DNA from: Mycolicibacterium sp. TY81
GTDB taxonomy: Bacteria > Actinomycetota > Actinomycetes > Mycobacteriales > Mycobacteriaceae
Reading direction: 5' to 3'
Assembly (NCBI RefSeq): GCF_018326285.1
Contig: NZ_AP023362.1
Span: 744,001-808,000, forward strand
Length of the DNA: 64,000 bases
The translations under genes and the position numbers were made by a program. Below the pieces are notes generated by a model. It was not told the DNA's origin and ran no database searches. It worked only from the letters and a program-made list of their open reading frames with translations. Numbering within the stretch: the first letter of the stretch is position 1; each line of letters starts with the position of its first letter. Of the stretch, positions 9,012 to 18,730 are shown one piece after another.

Positions 9012-9877
9012 CCGCCACCCTCACCGAACACACCATCACCGTCGCCGGCCGGAAGATCTTCGTCGCCGAAGCGGGATCCGGCCCCGCGGTGCTGCTGCTG
9101 CACGGCGGTGGCCCGGGCGCCTCCGGTGCCAGCAACTACTCCCGCAACATCGACGCGCTCGCCAAGCGCTACCGCGTCCTGGTACCCGACATGCCCGGCT
9201 ACGGGCGTTCGTCGAAGGGCATCGACAAGTCGGATCCTTTCGGCTGCCTGGCGGACGCGATGCGGGGCCTGCTCGACGAATTGGGCATCAGCACAGCGCA
9301 TCTGGTCGGTAACTCCTACGGCGGCGCCGCGGCACTGCGGTTGGCGCTGGACACCCCGGGCCGTGTCGGCAAGCTGGTGCTCATGGGCCCCGGCGGTATC
9401 GGGACCACCCGCGGGCTGCCGACGGATGGCCTCAACAGTCTGCTGGCGTACTACGGCGGCTCGGGCCCCAGCCGTGAGAAGCTGGCCACGTTCATCCGCA
9501 ATTACCTGGTCTACGACGGTGACTCGGTGCCCGACGAGCTGATCGACCTGCGCTACACGGCATCCATCGACCCAGAGGTGGTGGCTAATCCGCCGCTGAG
9601 TCGACCGTCGGGACTGTTCGCGCTGCGGACGCTCTGGCGCATGGACCTGACGCGTGACTCGCGGCTGGCCGCGCTGCAGACGCCGACGCTGATCCTGTGG
9701 GGGCGCGACGACAAGGTGAACCGGCCCTCGGGTGGACCCATGCTGCAGAACATCATGCCCAACGCCGAGCTGGTCATGACCAGCCGCACCGGACACTGGA
9801 TGCAGTGGGAACGCGCCGACCTCTTCAATCAGATTGTCGACGAATTCCTTTCGGACAGCACGGTATTCCGGCCATGA
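9008..9877 (+). CDS. Meta-cleavage product C-C hydrolase (MhpC/HsaD-like alpha/beta hydrolase)
   Basis: A 289-aa alpha/beta hydrolase. The oxyanion region is LLLHGGGPGASGASNY, which is diagnostic for the MhpC/BphD/HsaD branch. The nucleophile is Ser103 in GNSYGG, the acid lies in LWGRDDKVN, and the His is in RTGHWMQWE. It hydrolyses the C-C bond of the vinylogous 1,5-diketone made by extradiol dioxygenases, giving a 2-hydroxypenta-2,4-dienoate and a carboxylic acid. It sits between hydroxylase and dioxygenase with ATGA overlaps on both sides. Confidence 0.93.
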   Translation: MTATLTEHTITVAGRKIFVAEAGSGPAVLLLHGGGPGASGASNYSRNIDALAKRYRVLVPDMPGYGRSSKGIDKSDPFGCLADAMRGLLDELGISTAHLVGNSYGGAAALRLALDTPGRVGKLVLMGPGGIGTTRGLPTDGLNSLLAYYGGSGPSREKLATFIRNYLVYDGDSVPDELIDLRYTASIDPEVVANPPLSRPSGLFALRTLWRMDLTRDSRLAALQTPTLILWGRDDKVNRPSGGPMLQNIMPNAELVMTSRTGHWMQWERADLFNQIVDEFLSDSTVFRP

Positions 9878-10857
9878 GCGTCTTCGGCAACGTATCGCTC
9901 GGCTATCTTGTGGTCGAGACGGAGCGATTCGCCGACTGGCGCCGCTTCGGTCGCGACGCGATCGGCATGCACCTCGATGATCTCGACACCGATGCCCTCC
10001 GCTTCCGGCTCGACGAACAACAGTGCCGGTTCCTGCTGCGGCGCGGTCCGGCCGAGGATGTCACCACGCTGGGCTGGCAGGCCGACGACCATGAGACCTT
10101 CGAGGAAATCCTCGGCCGGGTGCACCGGTGCGGCGTGCCCGTCACCGTCGGCACCGCCGAGGACGCCGCGCTGCGTGGCGTCGAGCGCCTGATGCGGATT
10201 CCCGGCCCCAACGGGCTGGCACAGGAGCTGTACACCCGGGCGCACATCGACGGACAATTGTCTGTGGCTGGAAAGGGCTTTGTCACCGGCGAGTTCGGAC
10301 TGGGACACGTCGCCGTCACCAGCACCAGGCCACACCAGATGCGCGGTTACTACAACACCTTGCTCGACGCCCGGCTCAGCGACTTCATCGACGAAACCAT
10401 GAGCGGCGTCAAGGTCAAGATCCGGTTCCTGCGAGTCAATCGGCGCCACCACTCCGTGGCGATCGCCGCGGTGAATCGGTTGCCGATCAACCCGATTCGG
10501 ACCCGCGTGCAGCACCTCAACATTCAGGTCGCCGAGTTGGACGATCTGACGGACAGCTACCAACGCGTGCGAGCACTGGGGTTCGACATGGCCCTGGGCG
10601 TCGGGCAGCACACCAACGACCGCGAGCTGTCGTACTACGCCGTCACCCCCTCAGGTTTCGAGTGGGAGGTCGGATGGAACCCGCTGGTGGTCGACGAATC
10701 AACCTGGAAACCGACGACTCACCAGGGCATCAGCATCTGGGGCCACGAGACGCAGTCCAGCGTCGACAAGCTCGGGCAGTTCACGACCGCGGCCAGGTCA
10801 TTGCTGCACCGCGAAGACACCGTCCCGGCGCTCGCCGGGGCGGGAATCCCCGACTAG
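9874..10857 (+). CDS. Type I extradiol dioxygenase (BphC/HsaC-like)
   Basis: A 327-aa two-domain vicinal-oxygen-chelate protein. The candidate Fe(II) ligands of the C-terminal domain are His145 (GLGHVAVT), His214 (RVQHLNIQV) and Glu265 (FEWEVGW). The ring-cleaving step converts the catechol from the hydroxylase into the substrate of the upstream hydrolase. A longer frame exists, but ATG 9874 overlaps the hydrolase stop (ATGA) and begins at the conserved SVFGNVSLGYLVVE. It is the third gene of the operon. A 17-bp-arm hairpin follows. Confidence 0.92.
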   Translation: MSVFGNVSLGYLVVETERFADWRRFGRDAIGMHLDDLDTDALRFRLDEQQCRFLLRRGPAEDVTTLGWQADDHETFEEILGRVHRCGVPVTVGTAEDAALRGVERLMRIPGPNGLAQELYTRAHIDGQLSVAGKGFVTGEFGLGHVAVTSTRPHQMRGYYNTLLDARLSDFIDETMSGVKVKIRFLRVNRRHHSVAIAAVNRLPINPIRTRVQHLNIQVAELDDLTDSYQRVRALGFDMALGVGQHTNDRELSYYAVTPSGFEWEVGWNPLVVDESTWKPTTHQGISIWGHETQSSVDKLGQFTTAARSLLHREDTVPALAGAGIPD

Positions 10858-10868
10858 TCCCGGGATTT

Positions 10869-10907
10869 GTGCACGATTTTCCGCGGTGAGCGCGGAATAT
10901 CGTGCAC
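10869..10907. terminator. Long intergenic hairpin
   Basis: GTGCACGATTTTCCGCG (10869-10885) pairs with CGCGGAATATCGTGCAC (10891-10907), one mismatch in 17 bp, with loop gtgag. There is no T-tract. It may act as a U-less terminator or as a processing/attenuation hairpin between the dioxygenase and the amidohydrolase, whose RBS begins 8 bases later. Confidence 0.5.
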
Positions 10908-10930
10908 GAATCGCCGGAGGAGGAAACATC

Positions 10931-11959
10931 ATGAACCGTATTGATACCCACCACCACATGGTGCCGCCCGACTACCGAAAGGCGTTGGACCAGGCGGGCA
11001 TCGCCGACGCCGGCGGCCGGGCGATGCCGGACTGGTCCCCGGAAGCGTCCTTGGACACGATGGCCAAGCTCGGTGTCGCGACCGCCATCCTGTCCGTGTC
11101 CGCACCGGGCACCACGATGCTGCCGGCCGCGGCGGACGCGGCCGCATTGGCCCGCGATGTGAACGACTACAGCGCCGAACTCGTTGCCGCCCAGCCGGAT
11201 CGGTTCGGGTTCTTCGCCACCTTGCCGTTGCCGCACCTGGATGCCGCCGTCGCCGAAGCCGTGCGCGCACTCGACGAATTGAATGCCGACGGAGTGTTCC
11301 TGCTGGCCAACAGTGTGGGAACCTACGTCGGCGCGCAAGGCCAGGACGCGTTGTTCGCGGAGCTCGACAAGCGTTCGGCCGTCGTCTTCATCCACCCCGC
11401 CGAGCTGCCCGGCCCCACGATCGACGGCGTGATGCCGTTCGCCGCCGACTTCCTGCTGGACACCAGCCGCGCGGCGTACCTGCTGGTGCGCAACGGCATT
11501 CGCCGCCGCTACCCGAACATCCGGTTCATCCTGAGCCATGCCGGCGGCTTCGTCCCATATGCGTCCTACCGCATGGCCATGGGCATCACGAGTGACGTCG
11601 GCGGCAGCCCGGCCGATCACCTCGACGACTTCGCGAGCTTCTACTTCGATACCGCGCTGTCGTCCACGGCGGCCGCGCTGCCGTCGCTGCTGGCCTTCGC
11701 CAAGCCTGGTCACGTGACATTCGGATCGGACTTCCCGTTCGCGCCGGTCGAGGTCAGCCAGCTGTACGCGGCCGGGTTGGAGTCGTACGGGGGACTGGAC
11801 GACGCCGGGCGGCGCGCTATCGACCGCACCAACGCGCTGGCACTGTTCCCGCGGCTGGGCAGTGCCCCTGCGCCGGTGGCGCCGTCGCTGGTTGCGCAGG
11901 CACAGCACGCCGCGAGCCGCGTGGTGATGCGGGGCGTCACTCGGCTATTGGCGCGGTAG
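10931..11959 (+). CDS. Amidohydrolase 2 family (ACMSD/decarboxylase-like) metal-dependent hydrolase
   Basis: A 342-aa TIM-barrel protein. It has the N-terminal HxH type metal motif (RIDTHHHMVPPDY), a central metal His in FILSHAGGF and an Asp in TFGSDFPFAP, typical of the ACMSD-like amidohydrolase-2 family. Members decarboxylate aromatic acids or hydrolyse ring products. The start ATG 10931 was chosen for the strong GGAGGAGG RBS just upstream; the longer GTG frame starts inside a hairpin loop. Its position after the ring-cleavage genes suggests a role in funnelling a carboxylated aromatic or intermediate into the pathway, but the substrate is unknown. Confidence 0.85.
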   Translation: MNRIDTHHHMVPPDYRKALDQAGIADAGGRAMPDWSPEASLDTMAKLGVATAILSVSAPGTTMLPAAADAAALARDVNDYSAELVAAQPDRFGFFATLPLPHLDAAVAEAVRALDELNADGVFLLANSVGTYVGAQGQDALFAELDKRSAVVFIHPAELPGPTIDGVMPFAADFLLDTSRAAYLLVRNGIRRRYPNIRFILSHAGGFVPYASYRMAMGITSDVGGSPADHLDDFASFYFDTALSSTAAALPSLLAFAKPGHVTFGSDFPFAPVEVSQLYAAGLESYGGLDDAGRRAIDRTNALALFPRLGSAPAPVAPSLVAQAQHAASRVVMRGVTRLLAR

Positions 11960-12012
11960 GTCGTCGCCTCGCGCCAGCGGACCTGGCTGTGCATGTACTT
12001 CGGGCTGGGGTC

Positions 12013-12056
12013 GTCATCATGTGCTGACATCGTCTACGCATGATGACAATGTCAGC
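12013..12056. repeat. Interleaved inverted repeats (A-B-A'-B')
   Basis: GTCATCATG (12013-12021) is complementary to CATGATGAC (12039-12047), and GCTGACAT (12023-12030) to ATGTCAGC (12049-12056). The arms interleave, so the two hairpins are mutually exclusive. They lie between two convergent genes. The rest of the 220-bp gap (11960-12179) shows nothing else recognisable. Confidence 0.5.
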
Positions 12057-12179
12057 CGAAGATGACGGCTCTGGATCGCAAGTGCTGCAGGAGAGCTCGA
12101 CACGCCGAAGCGATGCGGTCAGGCAGCAGTCAGTGTGTCGGTGAACAGCTCGGCGAGCACGACCGCGGCGGCCGGCCGG

Positions 12180-13481
12180 CTAGAGATTTCCGACTTCCAG
12201 CTCCAGGTACTGCGCGTACTTCGCCTGTGCCGCTTCGCGTTTGCCCGGCAGCCATTCCGTCGGCCACAGCTCGTCGGTGCCGGTGTAGTCCCGCAGCACC
12301 TGCTTCGCGACGGTGACCTTGTGGACCTCGGTCGGTCCGTCGGCGAGCCCCATAACGGCGGCGCCGGCGACCATACCGAGGAACGGCACCTCGTTGGTGA
12401 CCCCGAGCGCGCCGTGGATTTGCATTGCGCGCCAGGCGATGTCGTGCAGCACCGTCGGCATCACGACCTTGACGGCGGCGATGTCCTTGCGCACCTTCTT
12501 GTAGTCGTTGTACTTGTCGATCTTCCACGCGGTGTGCAGCACGAGCAGCCGGAACTGCTGCAGCTGCGCCCACGAGTCGGCGATGAAGCCCTGCACGGCC
12601 TGCTTGTCGGCGAGCAGGCTGCCGGCGGTGTGCCGCGACAGCGCGCGCTCGCACATCATGTCCAATGCCCGCTGCGCGAGCCCGATGGTGCGCATCGCGT
12701 GGTGGATCCGGCCGCCGCCCAGGCGCGTCTGCGCGATGACGAACGCCTGGCCCTCGCCGCCGAGGACGGCCGAATTCGGCACGCGCACATTGTCGTAATG
12801 AATCAGTGCGTGTGAGCCGTGGCCGTCGGATTCCCCGTAGATCGCCGAGTTGCGGATGATGTTGACGCCCGGCGTATTGGTCGGCACCAGGAACATCGAC
12901 ATGCCCTGGTAGGGACTGACGTCGGGGTTGGTCACGACCATGACGATCAGGAACGTCGACGTCGAGGCGTTGGACGAGAAGAACTTGTAGCCGTTGATCA
13001 CCCAGTCGTCGCCGTCGCGCACCGCGGACGTCGTGAACTGCGTGGGGTCGGCACCGCCCTGCGGCTCGGTCATCGAGTAGCAGGAGAACACCTCGCCATT
13101 CAGCAGCGGCCGCAGGTACTGCTCCTTCTGCTCGGGGGTGCCGTAATGCGCGATGATCTCGGCGTTGCCGGTGTCGGGCGCCTGACAGCCGAAGATGATG
13201 GGCGCCCACTGCGACCGGCCCAAGATTTCGTTGAGCAGCGCCAGCTTCAGCTGCCCGTAGCCCTGCCCACCGAGTTCGGGGCCGAGATGCGTGGCCCACA
13301 AGCCTTTTGCGCGCACTTGTTCCTTGAGTGGGTCGACGACGCGGCGCCGGGTCTCGTCGAGCGCGGTGTACTGCAGGTGCGGCCAGATGAGGTCGAGCGG
13401 CTCGACTTCGTCGCGCACGAAGGCGTCGGCCCAGTCGAGGAGTTCCTGGAACTCCGGATCGGTTTCGAAATCCCAAGCCAT
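12180..13481 (-). CDS. Acyl-CoA dehydrogenase
   Basis: A 433-aa flavoprotein of the acyl-CoA dehydrogenase superfamily. It has the N-terminal helical domain (LLDWADAFVRDEVEPLD), the FAD-binding SCYSMTEPQGGADPTQF and WVINGYKFFSSNAS segments, and the C-terminal helical domain with QIHGALGVTNEVPFLGM and an acidic GPTEVHKVTVAKQVLR end. The sequence resembles the larger mycobacterial enzymes of about 430 aa that act on bulky or unusual acyl-CoAs. The RBS AAGGAGG lies seven bases before the ATG. It converges on the amidohydrolase gene and is transcribed alone or with the upstream gene, which is 90 bases away on the same strand. Confidence 0.92.
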   Translation of the reverse strand: MAWDFETDPEFQELLDWADAFVRDEVEPLDLIWPHLQYTALDETRRRVVDPLKEQVRAKGLWATHLGPELGGQGYGQLKLALLNEILGRSQWAPIIFGCQAPDTGNAEIIAHYGTPEQKEQYLRPLLNGEVFSCYSMTEPQGGADPTQFTTSAVRDGDDWVINGYKFFSSNASTSTFLIVMVVTNPDVSPYQGMSMFLVPTNTPGVNIIRNSAIYGESDGHGSHALIHYDNVRVPNSAVLGGEGQAFVIAQTRLGGGRIHHAMRTIGLAQRALDMMCERALSRHTAGSLLADKQAVQGFIADSWAQLQQFRLLVLHTAWKIDKYNDYKKVRKDIAAVKVVMPTVLHDIAWRAMQIHGALGVTNEVPFLGMVAGAAVMGLADGPTEVHKVTVAKQVLRDYTGTDELWPTEWLPGKREAAQAKYAQYLELEVGNL

Positions 13482-13571
13482 GCGGCCTCCTTCAGTTCAA
13501 CCCCGCCGCGACAGGAACACCCGTTTGTTGTTTGTAACGCACCGGCGAGGGTTTGGGAATGGCTAGCGGGG

Positions 13572-14240
13572 CTAAGCGACGGCGAGGGAATAGGTGTTGC
13601 CCAGATCGTCCTGCGTGACGTGGGCGGCCTCGGTCGTGGTGTCGATGCGCAGCGGGCTGGTCAGCGTCGACGTCCGGTAACTCCACCCGTCGGGCAGCTG
13701 CAGTCGCGCACCCAGCGCTGGCAGGTCCGCCAGCGACAGCGTCGGGTCGACCGTCTGGCTCCATGACTGCATGACCCACCGCTGCCCCTGCGGGTCGAGC
13801 AGTTCGAAGACCGGCCGCCCGGCGCCGAACACGAACACCGTGCGGCGACTGACCGTGTTCACGCTGTAGGGCGCGGGGTTCATCGACGACAATTCGACCG
13901 TCGCCTGCTGCCGCATGTCGATGCCGCCGAACGTCTTGATCTCGCCGACGTCCTCGTGGGCTTTCACGATCTCGCTCATCAGCCAGTAGCGCGGACCGTT
14001 GAGCAAAGCGGCGGCCACGCCGTTCTCCGTGGCGAGGGCCTGCGGGTCGAGCGCGGACCACGCGTCGGGTGGGCAGTCGTTCAGCGGGAAGGTGTTGAAC
14101 ACCGCAACCTGCGGCCCCGTCGGCGTCTGGGAGACCAGCAGGACTTCGCCGTAGCGCTTGCCGAAGGTGTCGGCCGGAGAATTTTCCACAGCGTCAACGC
14201 TACGGCCGAAAACGGGCGGAAAGATGCCGATTTGTCCCAT
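13572..14240 (-). CDS. Hypothetical protein
   Basis: A 222-aa protein with no recognised domain, signal peptide or transmembrane segment. It is rich in beta-type segments (VFVFGAGRPVFELLD, RWVMQSWSQTVDPTLSLADLP, GWSYRTSTLTSPLRI), suggesting a compact soluble fold. The ATG at 14240 has a poor ribosome-binding site; an in-frame GTG near VENSPADTF is an alternative. It lies 90 bases upstream of the acyl-CoA dehydrogenase on the same strand and diverges from mmpL across 143 bp that contain an A/T-rich TATATT stretch suitable as a -10. Function unknown. Confidence 0.6.
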   Translation of the reverse strand: MGQIGIFPPVFGRSVDAVENSPADTFGKRYGEVLLVSQTPTGPQVAVFNTFPLNDCPPDAWSALDPQALATENGVAAALLNGPRYWLMSEIVKAHEDVGEIKTFGGIDMRQQATVELSSMNPAPYSVNTVSRRTVFVFGAGRPVFELLDPQGQRWVMQSWSQTVDPTLSLADLPALGARLQLPDGWSYRTSTLTSPLRIDTTTEAAHVTQDDLGNTYSLAVA

Positions 14241-14383
14241 TTCGCGGGAGGTAGAGGGCTTTTTGTGCCGTCGGTATGGCTAAAAGTTTGGTGGGCTAGG
14301 TATATTTCGCGCGACAGTGAATGTGTAACGCCGCCGAGCTCCATCTCCATGGACCTACCGGGCCTGATGGAAGGGTGCCCCGA

Positions 14384-17236
14384 GTGAGTGCCACCAACAC
14401 CGAGCGATCCAGGATCGGTCACCTGATCTGGGTCCTCGCGGTGCCCATCGTGATCGGCTGGTTCGCGCTCAATGTCGCCACGAACACGCTGGTCCCACCG
14501 CTGGAGAAGGTCGGTGAGGAGCACACCGTCGGGCTCAGCGCCAAGGATGGCCCGGCGATGATCGCGATGAAGCAGATCGGCGCGAACTTCCAGGAGTTCG
14601 ACTCCGACAGCAACGCGATGATCGTTCTCGAGGGCGACCAACCGCTCGGCGCCGAGGCGCACCACTACTACGACGGGCTCGTCGCGAAGCTGACGGCCAA
14701 CACCGCGCATGTCGAGCACGTCGCGGACTTCTGGAGTGACCCGCTCACGGCCGTCGGCTCACAGAGCGCCGACGGCAGGGCCGCGTACGTCCAGGTCTAC
14801 CTCCGTGGCAACCAGGGGGAGACGAAGGCCAACGACTCCGTCGCCTCGGTCCGGCAGATCGTCGCGGACTCCAAGCCGCCGGCCGGCCTGCACGTGTACG
14901 TCACCGGCGGCGCCCCGCTGGTGTCGGACCAGCACCACGCCGGCGACAAGAGCGTCACCAAGGTCACGATCGTCACCCTGGTGGTGATCGCCGTGATGCT
15001 GCTGTTCGTCTACCGGTCGATCATGACGATGATCCTGATCCTGCTGATGGTGTTCCTCGAACTCGGCGCTGCCCGCGGCGTCGTCGCGTTCCTGGCCGAC
15101 GCGAACGTCATCGGGCTCTCGACGTTCGCGGTGAATCTCCTGACCCTGATGGTGATCGCGGCGGGCACCGACTACGCCATCTTCGCCATCGGCCGTTACC
15201 AGGAAGCGCGCGGCGACAAAGAAGAGCGCGTACAGGCCTACGACACGATGTTCCGTGGGACGGCGCACGTGGTGCTGGGATCGGGTTTGACGATCGCCGG
15301 CGCCATGCTCTGCCTGAGCTTCACGCGGCTGCCGTACTTCCAGACCATGGGCGTGCCCTGCGCCATCGGCACGCTCGTCGCCGTCCTCGCGGCGCTGACA
15401 CTCGGGCCCGCCGTCATCAAGATCGGTAGCCGCTTCGGGCGCTTCGAGCCCAAGCGCGCCATCCACTCTCGTGGCTGGCGCCGTGTCGGTGTGCTGGTGG
15501 TGCGCTGGCCGGGTCCGGTGCTCGTCGCCACGCTGGCGCTTGCCCTCGTCGGGCTGGTGACGCTGCCCGGCTACAAGACGAACTACGACGCCCGCCGCTA
15601 CGTGCCGGCCGAGCTGACCGCCAACGTCGGATATGCCGCCGCCGAAAGGCATTTCAGCGCCTCGCGGATGAACCCCGAGCTGCTGATGGTGCAAAGCGAC
15701 CACGACCTGCGGAACTCGGCCGACTTCCTGGTGATCAATAAGATCGCCCGGGCCATCGTGCACACCCCGGGTGTCGCGCGGGTGCAGACGATCACCCGGC
15801 CCGACGGAAAACCCATCAAGCACACGACGATTCCGTTCATCATGGGCATGCAGTCCGTCACCTCGAAGATGACGGAGAAGTATCAGCTGGACTCGATGGC
15901 CAACATGCTGCAGCAGGCCAACGACATGCAGGTCAGCATCGACACGATGACCAAGATGCAGTCCATCACTACGCAGATGGCCGCCACCACGCATGACATG
16001 TCGATGAAGACCGCCAACATGGCGCTCGACGTCGCCGACTTGCGGGACCACATCTCCGATTTCGACGACTTCCTGCGGCCGGTTCGCAACTACCTGTACT
16101 GGGAACCGCACTGCTACGACATCCCGATGTGCTGGTCGACGCGGGCGCTGTTCGACACCCTCGACGGCATCGACGTCATGACCGACGACATCCAGACGCT
16201 GGTCCCGGATCTGATGAAGATGGACAAGCTGACGGCCGAGATGGTCACGGTGATGCCGCCTCAGATCGAGGTCATGAAGAACATGAAGCAGTACATGCTG
16301 TCCATGTATCAGACCCAGAAGGGTCAGGTGGATCAGCGTGCGGCGGCGTCGGACAACGCGGCGGCGATGGGCGAGGCATTCGACAACTCGCTCAATGACG
16401 ATTCCTTCTACCTGCCACCGGAAGCCTTCGACAACAAGGACTTCAAGCGCGGCATGAAGAACTTCATCTCGCCGGACGGCAAGTCGGTCCGCTTCATCAT
16501 TCAGCACGAAGGCGACCCGGCGACGCCCGACGGCATCGCCCATGTCGACCCGATCAAGCAGGCCGCCAAGGAAGCCATCAAGGGCACGCCGCTGGAGGGC
16601 TCCAAGATCTATCTGGCCGGTACCGCTGCCACGTACAAGGACATGCACGACGGCGCGCAGTACGACCTGATGATCGCCGGAATCGCCGCGGTGTCACTGA
16701 TTTTCATCATCATGCTGCTCATCACGCGAAGCATGGTCGCGGCGGCCGTGATCGTCGGCACCGTGTTGCTGTCGCTGGGCGCGTCGTTCGGCATGTCGGT
16801 GCTGTTGTGGCAGCACCTCATTGGCCTCGAGCTGCACTGGATGGTGCTGCCCATGTCGGTCATCCTGCTGCTCGCGGTGGGCTCCGACTACAACCTGCTA
16901 CTGGTGTCCCGGTTCAAGGAAGAGCTGTCGGGCGGTCTGAAGACCGGCATCATCCGCTCGATGGCGGGCACCGGATCGGTGGTCACCTCGGCGGGTCTGG
17001 TGTTCGCGGCCACCATGGCGTCGTTCGCCTTCAGCGACCTGAAGGTCATGGCGCAGGTCGGCACCACTATCGCGCTGGGCCTGCTGTTCGACACCCTGAT
17101 CGTCCGGTCGTTCATGACCCCGGCCATCGCGGCAATACTCGGCAGGTGGTTCTGGTGGCCGAAGTTCGTCCGCCCGGAGGCGTCCGAGCGGCGGCTGGCG
17201 GCCATCGGGATTCAGCCGGCGGCAGCAGGTAAGTAG
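14384..17236 (+). CDS. MmpL-family RND transporter
   Basis: A 950-aa RND transporter of the MmpL family. There is an N-terminal helix, a periplasmic loop, a first helical bundle containing [14 protein letters not shown], a large second loop with the Met-rich helical segment ([22 protein letters not shown]), and a second bundle with [15 protein letters not shown]. The two GxDY motifs are the family's proton-relay signature. The length and the Met-rich hairpin resemble the MmpL4/MmpL5 group. The start is GTG 14384 with GGAAGGG upstream; the longer ATG frame lacks an RBS. No mmpS gene adjoins it. Probable role is export of a lipid, glycolipid or siderophore; the substrate is unknown. Confidence 0.95.
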   Translation: MSATNTERSRIGHLIWVLAVPIVIGWFALNVATNTLVPPLEKVGEEHTVGLSAKDGPAMIAMKQIGANFQEFDSDSNAMIVLEGDQPLGAEAHHYYDGLVAKLTANTAHVEHVADFWSDPLTAVGSQSADGRAAYVQVYLRGNQGETKANDSVASVRQIVADSKPPAGLHVYVTGGAPLVSDQHHAGDKSVTKVTIVTLVVIAVMLLFVYRSIMTMILILLMVFLELGAARGVVAFLADANVIGLSTFAVNLLTLMVIAAGTDYAIFAIGRYQEARGDKEERVQAYDTMFRGTAHVVLGSGLTIAGAMLCLSFTRLPYFQTMGVPCAIGTLVAVLAALTLGPAVIKIGSRFGRFEPKRAIHSRGWRRVGVLVVRWPGPVLVATLALALVGLVTLPGYKTNYDARRYVPAELTANVGYAAAERHFSASRMNPELLMVQSDHDLRNSADFLVINKIARAIVHTPGVARVQTITRPDGKPIKHTTIPFIMGMQSVTSKMTEKYQLDSMANMLQQANDMQVSIDTMTKMQSITTQMAATTHDMSMKTANMALDVADLRDHISDFDDFLRPVRNYLYWEPHCYDIPMCWSTRALFDTLDGIDVMTDDIQTLVPDLMKMDKLTAEMVTVMPPQIEVMKNMKQYMLSMYQTQKGQVDQRAAASDNAAAMGEAFDNSLNDDSFYLPPEAFDNKDFKRGMKNFISPDGKSVRFIIQHEGDPATPDGIAHVDPIKQAAKEAIKGTPLEGSKIYLAGTAATYKDMHDGAQYDLMIAGIAAVSLIFIIMLLITRSMVAAAVIVGTVLLSLGASFGMSVLLWQHLIGLELHWMVLPMSVILLLAVGSDYNLLLVSRFKEELSGGLKTGIIRSMAGTGSVVTSAGLVFAATMASFAFSDLKVMAQVGTTIALGLLFDTLIVRSFMTPAIAAILGRWFWWPKFVRPEASERRLAAIGIQPAAAGK

Positions 17237-17509
17237 CTGTTGTCTCGCAGACGGGCGGCGTCGCGGCTGTTCTGAGGGGAGCTGGCCGGCCAGGTAAGCA
17301 CGTGGTTTCAATCAGAACGGCCATGGGTCAACATGACTGAAGCCAGGTACGTTTTCGGGCCCCCAGAAGTCCCTGGGTTCTACAACTACTGGCAGAACAC
17401 TGCCGTGATTGAACTCAGGTACTTATCCGTCTGTCCGGCCGCTGGCGCATGGTGATGAGCGGACGGCTCGGACATTCAGTTCGGTGCTCTCGCGCGTGCG
17501 GGAGATGCC
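17237..17509. other. Intergenic region after mmpL
   Basis: No convincing gene. It holds a perfect 12-bp palindrome CTGGCCGGCCAG just downstream of mmpL and a small CCCAG/CTGGG hairpin further on. Either could contribute to termination between the convergent mmpL and TetR genes. Confidence 0.4.
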
Positions 17510-18112
17510 TCAGGCTCGGGAATAGCTCGCGATCAGCTCGACGACCATCTGCCGGGCCAGGGTGATGGGCGCGGCTGATCGTTCGAGTTTGGACGCGGTG
17601 AGGGCGCCGTCGTAGATCAGCTGGATGCGCTGGGCAACCGCGGCGGCGTCGGGCACCTCGGCGTCGCGCAGCAGCTCGGTCAGCAGCCGGCGCATCCACA
17701 ACCTATGGGCGCGCACCGGTTCGAGGGTGTCGCCAGGGAACTCGGTGGCCGCGTTGGTGTAGAGACAGCCCCGGAACTGGCGCTTGCGTGCCGCGGCGGC
17801 CGCGAGGTCGAAGAACGACAGCAGCTTGTCGACCGGGTCGTCGGTGCCGGAAGTCTTCGATTCCCAGCGGTTGCGATCAGCCTGATCCAATCGGTTCAGG
17901 TACGCGATCACCAACGCGTCCTTCGACCCGTACGAGCTGTAGAGGCTGGCCTTGGCGACGCCCGCCTCGCGCAGGATGGTGTCGATGCCCACAGCGCGAA
18001 TGCCCTGCGCGGCAAAGAGATTCGATGCGGTGTCGAGCAGTCGCTGGGCCGGTCCGGCGGTGTCGGTGCGGGACGCCGGCCGGTCCGGGCGGGGGGTGCG
18101 GGTCGCGCTCAT
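17510..18112 (-). CDS. TetR-family regulator of the adjacent transporter module
   Basis: A 200-aa protein. The HTH reads AQRLLDTASNLFAAQGIRAVGIDTILREAGVAKASLYSSYGSKDALV; the ligand domain contains FRGCLYTNAATEFPG, typical of the TetR subgroup that regulates detoxification or small-molecule uptake genes. The start MSATRTPRP at 18112 was preferred because the longer frame would run through the operator. It diverges from the DUF4242-ABC operon and the gap carries a perfect 14-bp palindrome, the likely binding site. Confidence 0.92.
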   Translation of the reverse strand: MSATRTPRPDRPASRTDTAGPAQRLLDTASNLFAAQGIRAVGIDTILREAGVAKASLYSSYGSKDALVIAYLNRLDQADRNRWESKTSGTDDPVDKLLSFFDLAAAAARKRQFRGCLYTNAATEFPGDTLEPVRAHRLWMRRLLTELLRDAEVPDAAAVAQRIQLIYDGALTASKLERSAAPITLARQMVVELIASYSRA

Positions 18113-18142
18113 AGCTGCACCATAGCCGAGAAACCTTGATAG

Positions 18143-18156
18143 ACAGACCGGTCTGT
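18143..18156. promoter_or_regulatory. TetR operator
   Basis: ACAGACCGGTCTGT is a perfect 14-bp palindrome between the divergent TetR gene and the DUF4242 gene. AGACNGNCNGTCT-type sites are classic TetR operators, so control of both directions by the adjacent regulator is likely. Confidence 0.75.
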
Positions 18157-18205
18157 TCATGCGAGCGTCGTGATGTCATCGACGCCCGACGAACAGGAAC
18201 ACACC

Positions 18206-18730
18206 GTGACGCTGTACCTCTACGAAATCGCAGGACTGCCCGGCCGGGCCGAGGTCGACCAGGCCATCAAGACCGTCGACGCCGAAGTGCACCGGGCCGG
18301 CGGCGAACTCATCGAGGCTCAGGTGACCGGCCAGCACCGGTTGTTCGTCGTTGCTGAGCTCACCGGCGGTCCGCTGCAGATCGAGGCGTCGTCGGTCGGG
18401 GCGGCCGAACTGACCGGTCCGCACGAGGTGCGGCTCGTCGGCGCGGAGTTGGACCAGCTGAAAGCCATCCGCCCCACGGCCGGATACCTGGTCGAGTGGG
18501 ACCTGCCCGCCGACCTGGACATGGACAGCTACCTGAGCCGCAAGAAAGCCAACGCGCCCAAATACGCGGAGGTGCCCGAAGTCAGCTTCCTGCGCACCTA
18601 CGTGCGGGTCGACATGGACAAGTGCCTGTGTTTCTACGACGCGCCGGACGAGGACGCGGTACGGCGGGCGCGCGTGGCTGTGCAGACCCCGATCGATCGG
18701 TTGTACGGACTGGAAAGCGGTGGACAATGA
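18206..18730 (+). CDS. DUF4242-like (SCO4226-type) protein
   Basis: A protein of about 174 aa. The C-terminal part (FLRTYVRVDMDKCLCFYDAPDEDAVRRARV) matches the DUF4242 pattern known from the nickel-binding ferredoxin-like SCO4226. The N-terminal part (LYLYEIAGLPGRAEVDQAIKTVDAEVHRAGGELIEAQVT) may be a related second half. The GTG at 18206 has AGGAA upstream; ATG 18170 or 18173 are alternatives. The stop overlaps the next start (ATGA). It is the first gene of a five-gene operon with a flavoprotein and an ABC importer. Metal binding or small-ligand handling is plausible; the function is unproven. Confidence 0.7.
   Translation: MTLYLYEIAGLPGRAEVDQAIKTVDAEVHRAGGELIEAQVTGQHRLFVVAELTGGPLQIEASSVGAAELTGPHEVRLVGAELDQLKAIRPTAGYLVEWDLPADLDMDSYLSRKKANAPKYAEVPEVSFLRTYVRVDMDKCLCFYDAPDEDAVRRARVAVQTPIDRLYGLESGGQ

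Noticed and set aside
14759..16648. 629-codon open frame antisense to mmpL
   Set aside because: His/Arg/Val-rich shadow of a conserved transporter.
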